NCBI RefSeq assembly: GCF_000003195.3
Contig: NC_012871.2
Location: forward strand, 45,491,359 to 45,555,358
Length of the DNA stretch: 64,000 bases
From: Sorghum bicolor
Taxonomy: Eukaryota > Streptophyta > Magnoliopsida > Poales > Poaceae
Direction: 5' to 3'
Position numbers and translations under genes: made by a program. Shown here one piece after another: positions 10,049 to 21,000 of the stretch (positions are counted from its first letter, which is position 1; each line of letters starts with the position of its first letter). Under the pieces are notes generated by a model that saw only the letters and a list, made by a program, of their open reading frames with translations, was not told the DNA's origin and ran no database searches.

Positions 10049-12734
10049 TGTAATTCCCGATTTTAAGGACAAAACCAGATATACACCATATGTAAGTCTT
10101 AGAAGCCAAATCTCACATATAGCTATAAATGAGGGGTAATATCAAAGGACAATGCATAAATTATATAACATACATTGTAAATCAGAGATAACCTTAGGCA
10201 ACAAATGATGGAAGATAACTCCAAACTTTGGGTATTAACTTCACTCTATAGGATCCAAACTGATTGGTTGATCACAAGCCTAACACTTCTCCTGAAGTAT
10301 GGAGGAAATAACAAGAGTGAGTCCATGTCGAACTCTGCAATTATAGCAACTAGATTGTATAGATCCCACAATCTCATAATCAATGTGACATAAATAATAT
10401 AGAGCATTAAACAATAAACATTGAGTATCTTAACACAACAAGAATCATCACCCTTAATGTAAATGTCCACAAGTCCACTCGTGTCCGTGAGTATGGCTAG
10501 TATACTAGTTTAATAAAGACTCTATAGAGGTCGTACATCTTTATCCATGAGTCATGATTTACCCTTTCATCTGAGGTGATCAACATCTTAACCCACTACC
10601 AAGGAAGGTCAGCAGGGATCACTATGAAGTCTTTCAAAGGTTCACCTAACAAGTTAGGGCTGCTTGGTTTCATTAGTTAGTCCGTGTGATTCTACCATGC
10701 AGGGATCCATGGTCTACTATCCCCCATTTGCACCACACGAGTAACCTCTAACAGGCTAGAAAAGTTACTCATACTTGACTAAAGCTAGAGCCAGCCCTCA
10801 TGGTTGCACTTTAATCCCGGGTGATCACGTATAGATAAATCCTCAAGTTGCTAAAAAGTCATTTTTATCATTTGTTGCTTAAACATTAATCAAGTCACAA
10901 GATCATGGTCACCGAAAGAAAAACCCAAATGCTATACTTGCCTTAATCCAATTGCTCATGCTGGTCCTACTGGTCATCAAGGTACAAGTCTTGATCACTG
11001 AAATATTGCTCACCGACTATACTCGATCACCACGCATAAACACACAAGCAATCGGGACCAAACATACACGAAGCAAATAAAGCTACAATTAGAATAGTAC
11101 ACCAACAGTATAAAAACAATGAGAAAATTTTATAAAATGATTCTACTTAGCGCTACGATCACATAGACATAAAGATCACAAAAATCAGAGCTAAAATGGA
11201 AAAGATATGAATTTTCTAAGATTTCCTATAGAAAAGTAATTAATTAAATAGAGTCACGAAATTAAAAAGTTTTAAACTGGTGAACCAAAGTTACTAACAT
11301 GTGGATCTCATGAAGACGAGTCTAACACAATTTGAATGGATCAAATCAGAGTTAAAATGAATATTTTATGACTAAAATAAATTTAGTGGCAATCTTGTAA
11401 CTATAGAAAACGTATTTTGAAATGCACCGAGTCAGTTTACGTTTTCAAAACGACAAAATGTATTTTGTAAAGGTGTAAAGGACTAGGGGTTATATTATAG
11501 AGAAGGGCAGAGTCTCTTTAACAAAATTCACCCCGATGGGGTATGTTCTAATTGGAGGTGTTAATCTGAGATCCGACGGTCGAGGTGGATCGGGAAGAGT
11601 TTCAACAGCCGGAATAGGAACTCTGGCCGGCTGTCCTCCATGGCCAGTGGTAAGTTTCTCTCTAGAGTTCATGGTTCTGGCACTAGGGTGCACCAAACTC
11701 AAATCCGAGGGTATGGAGAGCAAGAGGGAGTTAACGTGAGCTCACCTAGGCACTTTTTTGGGGTTGGGGAAGGCTCAGTGGAAGCGTGCGACGCGACATG
11801 GCGGGCGGCGGCTCCCTGCACGAGTTTGGCGATGTTGTGTGAGTGGTATAACATGGTAGAGAGTAAGAGGAGGGGCTCGACAGCTTCGTTACCCAAACGC
11901 AAAGCTCGGCAAAGGCTCAAATTCGACGACACGACAACGATTGGCGAGAACTACGATGGTGGTTGTGCTCCGGCTCAGGAGATCCAAAACGTGAGCAGGG
12001 GCAAGGCTAGGTGGTCCTTACATCACATAGATGGAAAAGAGAGAGCATGGGTGGTGCCAGGGGACTTATATGGTGCTTGGATAGCACGTGAGGGAGGAAA
12101 TCCTGAAGGAACCGGGATCGGTTGCATCCCAAAGAGTCCCGGTTGAACTTGGCGTTGGGAAGAAGAAAGGAAGGGGAGGGGGAGACATTGTCATGTGGGT
12201 CCTACCTGTCAGTGACTCTACACACAGGGCCGGTTTACTAGAGAGAGAAAGAGAGGGAGGGGAGTGCGTGTGGGCTGGCTACCCAACTGGGCCGAGAAGG
12301 AGAGCTAGGCTCGACTTTTGGTGAGGGGAGGAAAGAGAAACTGGGCTGGCTTGCTGTTTGGCTTGTGCGTGGGGGGGAGGGAACAAGCTCTGGCCCAGAG
12401 TGAAGAGGAGGAGAATTCTGGCCTGTGGGCTAGAACTGAGAGAGAGAGAGTTTTCTCTTTTTATTTTTTTTTCTATTTTCCTTTTCTTTTATTCAAAATC
12501 CATTTTTCAAATCCATTTTTAAAACAGTTTGAAATGTGTTTGTACTTTGGTCAAATCCACACAGTACAGTAAACCATATGCACCATCATGAATGCACAAA
12601 AATGTTGCTACACCCTATAGTTGATTTTAAATTATCAAAGGTTATTATCTCTCTATGTTTGAAATGCTCATAAAAATACTTAAATAAAACCGATTTAATC
12701 CTATTTATTGAAAAGCAATTTTTTGGTTGTTACA
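10049..12734 (-). repeat. 3' LTR of element G (2686 bp)
   Basis: It begins TGTAATTCCCGATTTTAAGG and ends GGTTGTTACA. The first 560 bases match 17456-18016 (the 5' LTR copy), including AGGGGTAATATCAAAGGACA. The part from 11500 to 12430 is G-rich and opens several chance frames on both strands; none shows domain features, so I do not call them genes. A poly-pyrimidine run lies at 12453-12490. Confidence 0.8.
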
Positions 12735-12748
12735 AATCTACCCCCTTA
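12735..12748 (-). other. Polypurine tract of element G
   Basis: Directly inside the left LTR the plus strand has AATCTACCCCCTT, so the minus strand has AAGGGGGTAGATT abutting the LTR. It is equivalent in position to the A1 tract at 31386-31397, and confirms that this is the 3' LTR of a minus element. Confidence 0.6.
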
Positions 12749-13025
12749 AAATGAATCTCATCCTCGAGATTCGTAAGAGGCTTGGATTCTCTGAGAGAAA
12801 TAGGAAAAAGATCTTAATAACTCTTTCAACTTCACAACTCGCCTACGAAATTTAAACACTTATGCCCTAGGATCACAACTTGTGAAAAAAGTTTCCATAG
12901 ACCGTCTATTATTCATAGTTGATCAAGGTCCATCTTGACTACTAACTTTTTAGCTTACAACTCAAGGAGACATGGAAACTTAATATACATTTACCTCCTT
13001 AGGTAGGAGTGGACCACCGTGATAC

Positions 13026-13559
13026 TCAATTCTTTTCCCTGACGGTGCTATTAGGAGCATTTTGTATTGGGTTACCATAGATCACTCCTTTGTGTGCACA
13101 CAACCATCCATTACCAAGAACCATAGGGACATCAAGTGACTCTAACACTATGTGGTTTATAGTGAAGTTTTCCTTGTTTATGATAAGTTTGATATTTGAG
13201 CAAACCTGATCTGCCTGTATTTCTCCCACTAGGGTTTGAACTAACAAAGGCTTCCTAGTTGGGCACTTCACCCTCTCGATCGTCTTTATGAGGTCAGTGA
13301 AAATGAAAGAATGTGAAGTAGTGGGGTCAAATAGTGCAAAAACTTGTACTGAGTCTACTTGAATATAGCCACCCACCACTTTGGTAGCTCCCTGAATATT
13401 ATTTATATCAACATTGCTGACTCTTATGGATTTTCCTTTTTCTCTTTCATTGTTGTGGATTGTGATTTGGTTCACTTCTAACTTGCTCTTCAACATTATT
13501 GTTTTTATAGTACTCAGCTTCATCATACTCATAACATCCTTCAAAGGCAGGATCATCAT
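13026..13559 (-). pseudogene. Retropepsin-like (gag-pol protease) fragment of G
   Basis: A 177-codon minus frame contains VFALFDPTTSHSFIFTDLI, the equivalent of the gypsy protease active-site block (usually LFDSGA(S/T)HSFI). The catalytic DSG/DTG is changed to DPT, so it should be inactive. Further on, VPMVLGNGWLCAHKGVI parallels the family's second conserved block (DVILGMDWL-type). No RT frame follows before the polypurine tract 290 bp downstream. The first residues may not be part of the original protein. Confidence 0.65.
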
Positions 13560-13641
13560 TCTCTTCCCACATATCAGTGAGAGGCGTCATATTGGGCTTC
13601 TGATGCATGGGACACTATGCTTCCTATCATCATGTGACTAA

Positions 13642-15249
13642 TATCAGTAACACGAGTAAGGGTAGATGATCATAATCATAAGATATCTCAGAAGACAATT
13701 ATCACTTCAAGATAGATTGAAAAGGCATCAACACATGATATCAAGGTACTACCCCCTTAAAATGAGATGGATCAGGGGACACTAGAGATTAGCTCTCGTA
13801 ACTTTTTAGGCGCTACCCATTGTATAGTATTTTAAATTTGTTGTACCAAGTCTCTTGATACAAGGTTACTTTCGTCATTAAGTTCCAATTATAGTACCTT
13901 TATCACAATTGATTTTGCTTCATTCTTACTTTGTACATATAACTCGGTAGACTTTGGTGTCATCTGATCCTCATAAGCACCACTTCCAAGTTATGAGTAT
14001 CAGCGATGACATATACCTCTATTCATATTAGCACACTCCAATGGGGATGATATCTTGATTCAAACTCCAAACTTACCGAACTCTTGAGGTCCTTACAAAT
14101 GATCCAACATTTACCAATACTTCTCCTTTAACTAGGCTACCCCCCTTAAGAAAAGGTCAACTAAGGTACACAAGAAGGGTAGCTTGCAACTTTTTCCAGA
14201 CAATTGAACTACCATTGACACCGTCTGACATTCCAAAGAACTTATGGGCAAGGGAAGAAACAAATATCCCGAAATTTCCTCGCGATATGAAAAACACCAG
14301 CATAGTAAAATAGGCATAACTCCTTTTCTATTAATCCAATAGAGTCATAGCTTATACCATTAGAAAACTTATCAAATTCCCTACAACTTTCATATATAAG
14401 ACTTCCTTAGGTTCTGTCTTTAAGCTTAGGTAAAACAGCCAAACATAATATCCATCTCAGCACAGATGCAGTAACTTGCAGAAGTCATACCTTGAGCTAC
14501 TTAAATCATATGGTGACGATCCTTATATTGTTGAAAATCTTATAAAATCCTCTAGAACTTTCGTATACAAATTTTTCCCAGATTCTGATGTTAAGTTGAC
14601 TGAAAATAGGAAATACCAGTTCTGTCCAGACTTTTAAACAAAACAGAAATATCCAATTGTAAATGTCATATGTCAGGTTCTACTTATCCGATAAAGTCCC
14701 AGCTTACACTGTTGGAAATATTGGCAAATTGTGTATAACTTTTCTATAGAACACTTTCCAAATTCTATAGTTACATTTGTCTAAATAGTAAACAACCAAA
14801 ACTGGTCCAGATTCTTGACAGCACAACTGTATCATCTTGTGATTTTCATAACTCCAATACCAAAATAGCTATGGGGATGATACTTGAGATCAGAGAAAGA
14901 TCTTGAAGCGTACTATCATTCAGAATTTTTCTCATGATTTTTGGTCATCCCAGAACAGAGTTTTAAACTGATAAAGACAGGATACTCCGGGAAGGTAGGA
15001 ATAAGATAACAAGAGAAACTAAAACCTAACTATTTATTTACCTTAGACCTATAAAATAAATAAAATTGTGAAGGAACTCATAAGATCATTATACTCATTA
15101 CAAAGATCCAAATCAAGCATAACCATAAAGACAAACCAACTAAGCATTAAAGGTTCACAAGGCACACAAACTCAACTTTCCTACTAGCGTTTTTATTACA
15201 CAAGGGGACACAAACTCCTATATCTTAAACTCGGTGTGGCTACCTTCAT
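13642..15249. other. Non-coding interior of G with degenerate repeated modules
   Basis: No coding signal. Four loosely similar modules start near 14317, 14487, 14666 and 14847 (spacing about 170-181 bp). Most contain a CATA(A)CTCC- or CATACCTTG-like opening, a TTATAC(C/A)(A/T)TTGGAAA-like middle and an (A)CAACTTTC(A)TATA-like close. They look like an old tandem array or repeated LTR-type sequence that has replaced the pol region. 13642-14316 and 15000-15249 show nothing recognisable. Confidence 0.4.
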
Positions 15250-15274
15250 GATGCAACTGTTGGTTCTTCTGTGG

Positions 15275-15316
15275 ACAAGAGTTTACATAATGTCCTTCCT
15301 ATCGGCAGTGATAACA
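15275..15316 (-). pseudogene. Gag zinc-knuckle remnant of G
   Basis: Reading on the minus strand around this site gives KRKCYHCR, a stop, then EGHYVNSCPQKN. This is a C-x2-C-x4-H-x4-C knuckle with an in-frame TAG inside it. All four zinc ligands are present. It lies between the gag N-terminal fragment (17052-17264) and the protease fragment, in the expected order. Confidence 0.7.
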
Positions 15317-16073
15317 CTTTCTCTTGGCTGGATCCTTTGTGATGTCATATTCCACTAAAGTGTTGCTCGGTGTTTTATCAGCTCGTCGACTTTGAAGATT
15401 TATCTTTGTTTGATTAGCTTTCTTCTTACATTGCTTGATCTTTCAAGGTTGAAACTCTTTATAAGTGATTGTCCACCCATCTATGCATACCTCATGAGCA
15501 GTGGTGTTTGCTCGAGGATTTCTTCATCTCTAAGGTTTGAATTTTCTTAACAAGAATTCGAAGCTAAATGTGACAACTTAGAATTTGAATGTTGGTCGCT
15601 TTCCAATACTGGCTCTAGTGATTCTACCTTCCTCTTCTTATCCTCATTGTTTGTTGACGGTTCTTAATGCTCACATTTAACCATCAACTAATCATGGAAA
15701 AGGATCCAAATGCAACCAACACCCAGACTTAGGGTTTTATCTGATAGAATTCCACGAGTTTTGGTGTTTGTCTATTTCTGCAGGGGGTTATCAGGAAATA
15801 TGAAAGAAAGGCCCACACGTCGGGATTACATAGAGATATTAACGTGTCGCGCAATTTTCTATCATCTAGAAGACTCCAGAAGCCACGGGAACGAACGGGA
15901 AGGAAATCGGGCTCGGAGGCAGGGAGCCCGCCCAACTCTCCTGGGCGCCCGCCCAGCTACAGTGTCCAATCAGGACACGTTTCGCGGATTATGCTCCACC
16001 GACCTAAAGGATCAAGGAAAACCATGCGATCAATGTCGGTTTGATCCGACGGCCCAGATTCACTTGAAGGGAC

Positions 16074-16080
16074 TATAAAA
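16074..16080 (+). promoter_or_regulatory. TATA box of LTR F2
   Basis: TATAAAA in the context GGGACTATAAAACCAGACC. The corresponding place in F1 carries TATATAA on the minus strand (6009-6015), so position and orientation are conserved in the family. It probably marks the U3/R boundary region. Confidence 0.55.
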
Positions 16081-16166
16081 CCAGACCCCCTGGCCCCTGG
16101 AGATCATACCTCTTCTACAGAATCAAAGCTAGGGTTTCAATTCTTCATCCAAGTAGAGAGGATCCC

Positions 16167-16270
16167 TCTAGTTCTTCTAGTTCTACCTCTAGTTCATCTA
16201 GATCTAGTTCTAGTTCATCTAGTTCTAGTTCTAGTTCCTCTAGTTCTAGTTCTAGTTAGTTCTAGTTGTA
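16167..16270. repeat. CTAGTT-type microsatellite inside LTR F2
   Basis: About 100 bp of imperfect (TTCTAG)n / (CTAGTT)n with interspersed CTAGTTCATC units. F1 has only a short CTAGTAGAAACTAGAAG stretch here (about 5858-5882), so the array expanded in this lineage of the LTR, just downstream of the TATA box. Confidence 0.85.
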
Positions 16271-17051
16271 ATCTAGAAAATAGGGAGAGAGAAGAGGAGA
16301 GTGGAGGAGGAGGAGCCGGATCTGTCGGATCTTCCTCAACATTGTACTTTTGCAGCAACTGGTTCGTTCTTCATCGTTCTCCAGGTTCTTCAATTCATAA
16401 TCCTGAGTTCTTTAATTACTTTTATTTACATTCAAGTTATTTATTGGATTCCCGCTTGCATCAAGTGCTCTAATCTTTGCAACATTAGAGTAGTAATTAA
16501 TAGATTAGACGTGGTGTTTAGTCTTGCAATTACCTGGAATTGCACCCAATCCTGCGGATTGTTGTGGTAGCCCTAGGGTAGTGACAGCCCTAACGGTCGA
16601 CGTATTCCACCTCGTTCGGATCGGTGTTTGTAGGACCGTAGTCAGAGCTTCCTAGCCCCCTTCTCATCTCTTTCTGTGGTTAGTGTTCTGATGTCCCGAA
16701 ATAGATAATCTTGAAGTAATTCTTGATTCTTAGCTCAACTAGAGAACTCTCAGGAAACTTCCTCTCTTCCCACAAAAAAAATAATTATATAATTATCCTT
16801 GGGCGATCTTGGATCTTAATTAGTACACTCACGTTCCCCGTGAAAAATCGATACTCTGGAATACTCCCGGGTGAAGGCTACATCGGTATCCGTGCGCTTG
16901 CGGATTTTTCTGTTTGCGTTTAAAATACCCAACATTGTTCTCACAATTTAGTTTTATCTTAGCTTACATTTTAGATGACCTATTCCAAAGACGGGGGAAA
17001 CCATATTGCTTACAACAATGGCATTGATCCTGATATCACGATGTATTACTA

Positions 17052-17264
17052 TCAACACCTCCATGGGTTCTCATATTTTTCTAAGCTTCTGCTACTTGTC
17101 TCTTCACTGGTCCTGAGATGTGCTATTGAGTTCCCATTCTGAGTCATTCCTTCCACTACTTGCTTTTGCATGGCTAGAAGCTTCTCCTTATCGAATGCTT
17201 TTACGAGTGGCATCCCTAGGTGCTTTTGTTCCTTCATGCCAATGGTCTTCTTGTTATGAGCCAT
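17052..17264 (-). pseudogene. Gag N-terminal fragment of G (tentative)
   Basis: A 70-codon minus frame beginning MAHNKKTIGMKEQKHLGMPL and containing LLAMQKQVVEGMTQNGNS. It is 177 bp downstream of the PBS in element direction, where gag starts, and the short LLAMQ...M...N pattern fits the Met/Gln-rich start of gypsy gag. It ends before the F2 insertion. The similarity is weak. Confidence 0.4.
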
Positions 17265-17440
17265 CTAAATAGACAAGAGGGAGGATTTAGAATACAGACA
17301 AAGTTTTATAATAGAACTTGGTAGAAGTGAGCATAACTTTTAACAATTATCAAGGTTAAAGTGAAAGCAAGAAGTAAGCGAGGATAGAAATATGCTAAAA
17401 CATCAGATTCTAACTAGGCTTGTGTTCTATGGTCATTATT

Positions 17441-17452
17441 GCTCTGATACCA
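17441..17452 (-). other. Primer-binding site of G (initiator Met tRNA)
   Basis: The minus strand reads TGGTATCAGAGCAAT starting 3 bases inside the right LTR. This is the standard complement of plant initiator tRNA-Met and proves that the LTR at 17456 is the 5' LTR. Confidence 0.85.
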
Positions 17453-17455
17453 CTT

Positions 17456-18016
17456 TGTAATACCTGATTTTAAGGACAAAACTAGATATACACTATATAT
17501 AAGTCTTAGAGGACAAATCTCACATATGGCTACAAATGAGGGGTAATATCAAAGGACAATGCATAAATTATATAACATACATAGTAATCAGAGATAACCT
17601 TGGGCAGCAAATGACAGAATATAACTCCAAACTTCAGGTATTAACTTCACTCTATAGGATCCAAACTAACTAGTTGATCAGAAGCCTAACACTCCTCCTA
17701 AAGTATGGGGGAAATAGCAAGAGTACGTCCATGTCGAACTCCACAATTATAGCAACTAGATTGTATAGATCCCACAATCTCATGATCAATATGACATAAA
17801 TAATGTATACCATTAAATAATAAATAATGATTATCTTAACACAATAAGAATCATCACCCTTAATGTAAATTTCCACAAGGCCGCTCGTTTCTGTGAGTAT
17901 GGCTAACATACCAGTTTAATACACTCTACAGAGGTCATACATCTTTACCCATGAGTCATGATTTACCCTTTCGCTCGAGGCGATCAACCTCTTAACCCAC
18001 TGCTGACGGTATTTAT
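17456..18016 (-). repeat. 5' LTR of G, cut by A2
   Basis: It begins TGTAATACCTGATTTTAAGG and aligns with 10049-10605. It stops at the A2 LTR start (18017). The last five bases, TTTAT (18012-18016), are the expected A2 target-site duplication. The remaining 2.1 kb should be found past the window's right edge. Confidence 0.8.
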
Positions 18017-21000
18017 TGTAACACCCCAGGTGTTTGCCATGAGTTAGACCCTAGGTTTGAGCTCGAACATGTCATGATAAGTGGTGATGATCATGTTAAG
18101 GTCAATCCATGAAAGTGAACCTCAAGTTAAACTTGGAGAATGCACCCTTGCTTACATATAGGCCTTTTCAAAGTGCATGCTTGGGTGACATTAATGGAAC
18201 CTCTTTCATGTGTCCCACATCCATCACTGCCTATAGTGATCACTCAAAAAGTTTCATAAAGTTTGGAATCAAAAGGTCACATGAAATGGTATGTGACATG
18301 CTTGTTGGAATGACCGCATTAAGTAAATAGAACCATGGGTCATCAACCAATCCTTGCAACCTTGCCTAAATGACTCTAGATGAGCTCTACAATAAAAGTC
18401 ATGAAGGGTTCATGTTGAGCTTGTGCCCAGAAAATGCTTCAAGTGGCCTAAAACCTTAATCCATGCTTTATCAAGTTGCTGCATTGACCAAAGTGAAAGT
18501 TTGACTTCTATACTAGTTCTGAGGTTTGACCTTAAATGAAAGTTGTAGATTAGATTCTATAGAACAAATTTTTTTAATGGTCAAGAGCTAGTTTGGTCCC
18601 TAACCTAGTCAAATTGAGCTTACAAGATTCAATGCAGTGCTGTTTTGGAAGTCCAGAATTTTGGCTGTCCTCAAGGTGCTCAGTTTTGGGTACTCTAGTT
18701 GGGAGCCTTGTATCTTCCAAACAATGATAAACCAGTACAAGGTCCTTTAATAAAACTTGTAGTATAGTTTGTATGCTACGAACTTTGTTAAAGTTCCTAA
18801 GTCCGAATCAGCGTTTAAGTCTGTTAAATAATGGTCACAAAATTGAATCTGCTATAATTTCCAGCACTTCGAATTTCTAAGTCTGGGATTGCAGTTCATC
18901 ATGTCGGCCTCCCACGTTCTCCCAGTTCTACTAAACAACTTGTTTGGGTTCCAAAATAGAAGTTGGAGTAAATGTTGTGGACAAGAGCATACCAAAAGAT
19001 GACACTAGTTTGACTTCGTTTTGGTCATCAATTTTGAGTTTTGCTAATGTTTATTAATTCATTGACACTCAAGGGATGGCATCAAATTATCTACTAATCT
19101 ACAACCCTAATGACCATGACCCTTCAACGAAAAACGCAGAGCACCACGAGGACAACAAACTCTGTTTCTAGCCCACCTCCTAATTCGGCACGAAAACGGC
19201 CCAAATTTGTCTCCCACGCTGGTCACTCTGTTGCCCGCCACATGTTCGATGAAATGTCACAACGATTGACACGCATCCAGTGCGTGTCCACCATGCAAGA
19301 GCACCGCGTGCCCAGCTCCCTGCTCCACACCGACGCGTTCCCCTGCCCTCCTAATGTGGATGAACGAGTTTCCTACTCCTCCCTCACTCGTCTGCCCATT
19401 CCCTGCCCTCCTCCTTCCTCGTTTCTGCGCTGCATGCCGACACTAGAGCGCGAACCGCCATTGTCACCTTGAAGCTCCGCAGCCAGCTCTTATCAATGCC
19501 GTCGTGGCCTCCCTCGCGTCTGCTGGGAACCGCGGCCACCATCCTCTCCTTCGCGTCGTCAAGTGCTGCAGCTTGGTTGCTTCCCCTAACGACGCCGCCT
19601 GGCAGCTGCTCCTACCACCGATGGCTCCCAAGCCACCACTACCTACTGAGCCATGCCCCTACAGATGCCTATGTGTAGGACTAGGAGCTGCTCAGTATCT
19701 CCAGTGCCGCTATGGCCGGCCGAGCCACAATGGCAGGTGCTCCCCATGCCCGGTGTTCTGTACGAAGAAGAAGAGAAGAGGAGGCACCTTGGGTTAGAAT
19801 ATGAAACAACTCAGGCTTCCAGATGCGAAGCCAAGACTCATATGAATAGTGCTTATGGGCTGCAGCGTGATTCATGGAAACTCCAGAGTTTCCGGTGCAA
19901 GATCTGTTTTCCTTTTATTTTGTTTTTCAGATTTCTGGGTGAACTTTGAAAATCCATATAAAGTCATAGAAAACTCGTAAAATAGCAAATGTGAACTTTT
20001 TGGAATCCTTGTGAAATTATCTATGCAGTAGATCTATAATATGGCATGGTTCAGTTTGCAGTTTTAGCCGTAAAAATAGATTTACTGCAGTTAGGTTTTA
20101 ATTGCTTGTTATATTTGTCTTTTTCATAACCACTGTATTATTGCTCAAATAAATGTAAAAATATGGTGACATGCTTTACATATAATATTTTATGTCTGGT
20201 AAAAGTTTCATGAATTTAGGAATGATTAATTAAGAGCTATAAAAATAACAAATGCCATGTGTTGCTTTGCTCCTATTCTGAGTAGATCTGCATGTTTGTA
20301 TTGTTTGGCTCAGTTAGGTTGGGAATCATGCCTGGGTGAAAATATATGAGTTGTATTACTTTTCATATGCTTTCCATCAAGCTAAATAGCATAATTTTTG
20401 GTCAAGCATATGTTTATTTATAGTATTTTAAACTACTGTTCCAGTTTCTGTCTAAACCCAGACAGGTTTGCATTGTTTGTTATGTAAATCCTTGTTAGTT
20501 GTAGATTTAGCTCTAGATGTTTATAACAAAGTTGTTCACAATTTAATAAGCTTTCTAGAAAGTACATAACCATAGTTTATGGGCATATGAAACTCAAGTT
20601 ATGGCTGTTTAATGTGGCATGATATATTCTGTCCATATTTTGAACAGAGATGTCTTCATGGGGCTTGATAAATGGTTTATAATTATAAGTAAAAATGTAA
20701 AATGTTGTTCCAGTACAATTCTATGATATTTCTGTATCATGTTTATATATGATATGGCCATGTGTTTGAAGAAAATATGATTTGTGCATTTATCTTGCTC
20801 TCACATGGTTAAATGCAATAGCAATTTATCTTTTTCATAGATGTTGCTAAGTTTATTCAAATGTAGTGAAATTTGTACAGTAGACTATGGATGGTATGTA
20901 TCAGATACTGTAATTTTTGTGGAATTTACTGTGCAGTTTTGTTATATGTTATTCAATTCACCTTATTATCCAAATAAATTAAGAAATGCAATAAATAAAT

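Larger units (their letters stand above)
15652..16934 (+). mobile_element. Family-F solo LTR (F2)
   Basis: It begins TGTTGACGGTTC and ends AATACCCAACA. It is flanked on both sides by the exact 5-bp duplication TTGTT (15647-15651 and 16935-16939). No interior sequence is present, so it is a solo LTR left by LTR-LTR recombination. Orientation is opposite to F1. A TATAAAA box lies at 16074-16080. Short frames inside, such as 15710-16078, are LTR sequence and not genes. Confidence 0.85.
10049..18016 (-). mobile_element. Non-autonomous gypsy-type LTR element G, visible part
   Basis: Minus-strand element: 3' LTR 10049-12734, interior 12735-17455, 5' LTR from 17456, itself cut by A2 at 18017. Reading with the element, the interior contains a PBS, a gag N-terminal fragment, gag zinc knuckle, long non-coding sequence, a protease-like fragment and the polypurine tract. 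No RT, RNase H or integrase is visible. A family-F solo LTR (15652-16934) is inserted in gag. The two LTRs differ at several percent of positions over their shared 560 bp, so G is old. The left TSD should be GCTTC (10044-10048). Confidence 0.75.

Noticed and set aside
11490..12324. Open frames of 77-168 codons in the G LTR
   Set aside because: G-rich LTR sequence with low-complexity translations and no domain or gene context.
19110..19949. Possible small genes in the A2 LTR
   Set aside because: Inside an LTR, overlapping frames, no recognisable domain; equivalent to the GC-rich part of other A LTRs.
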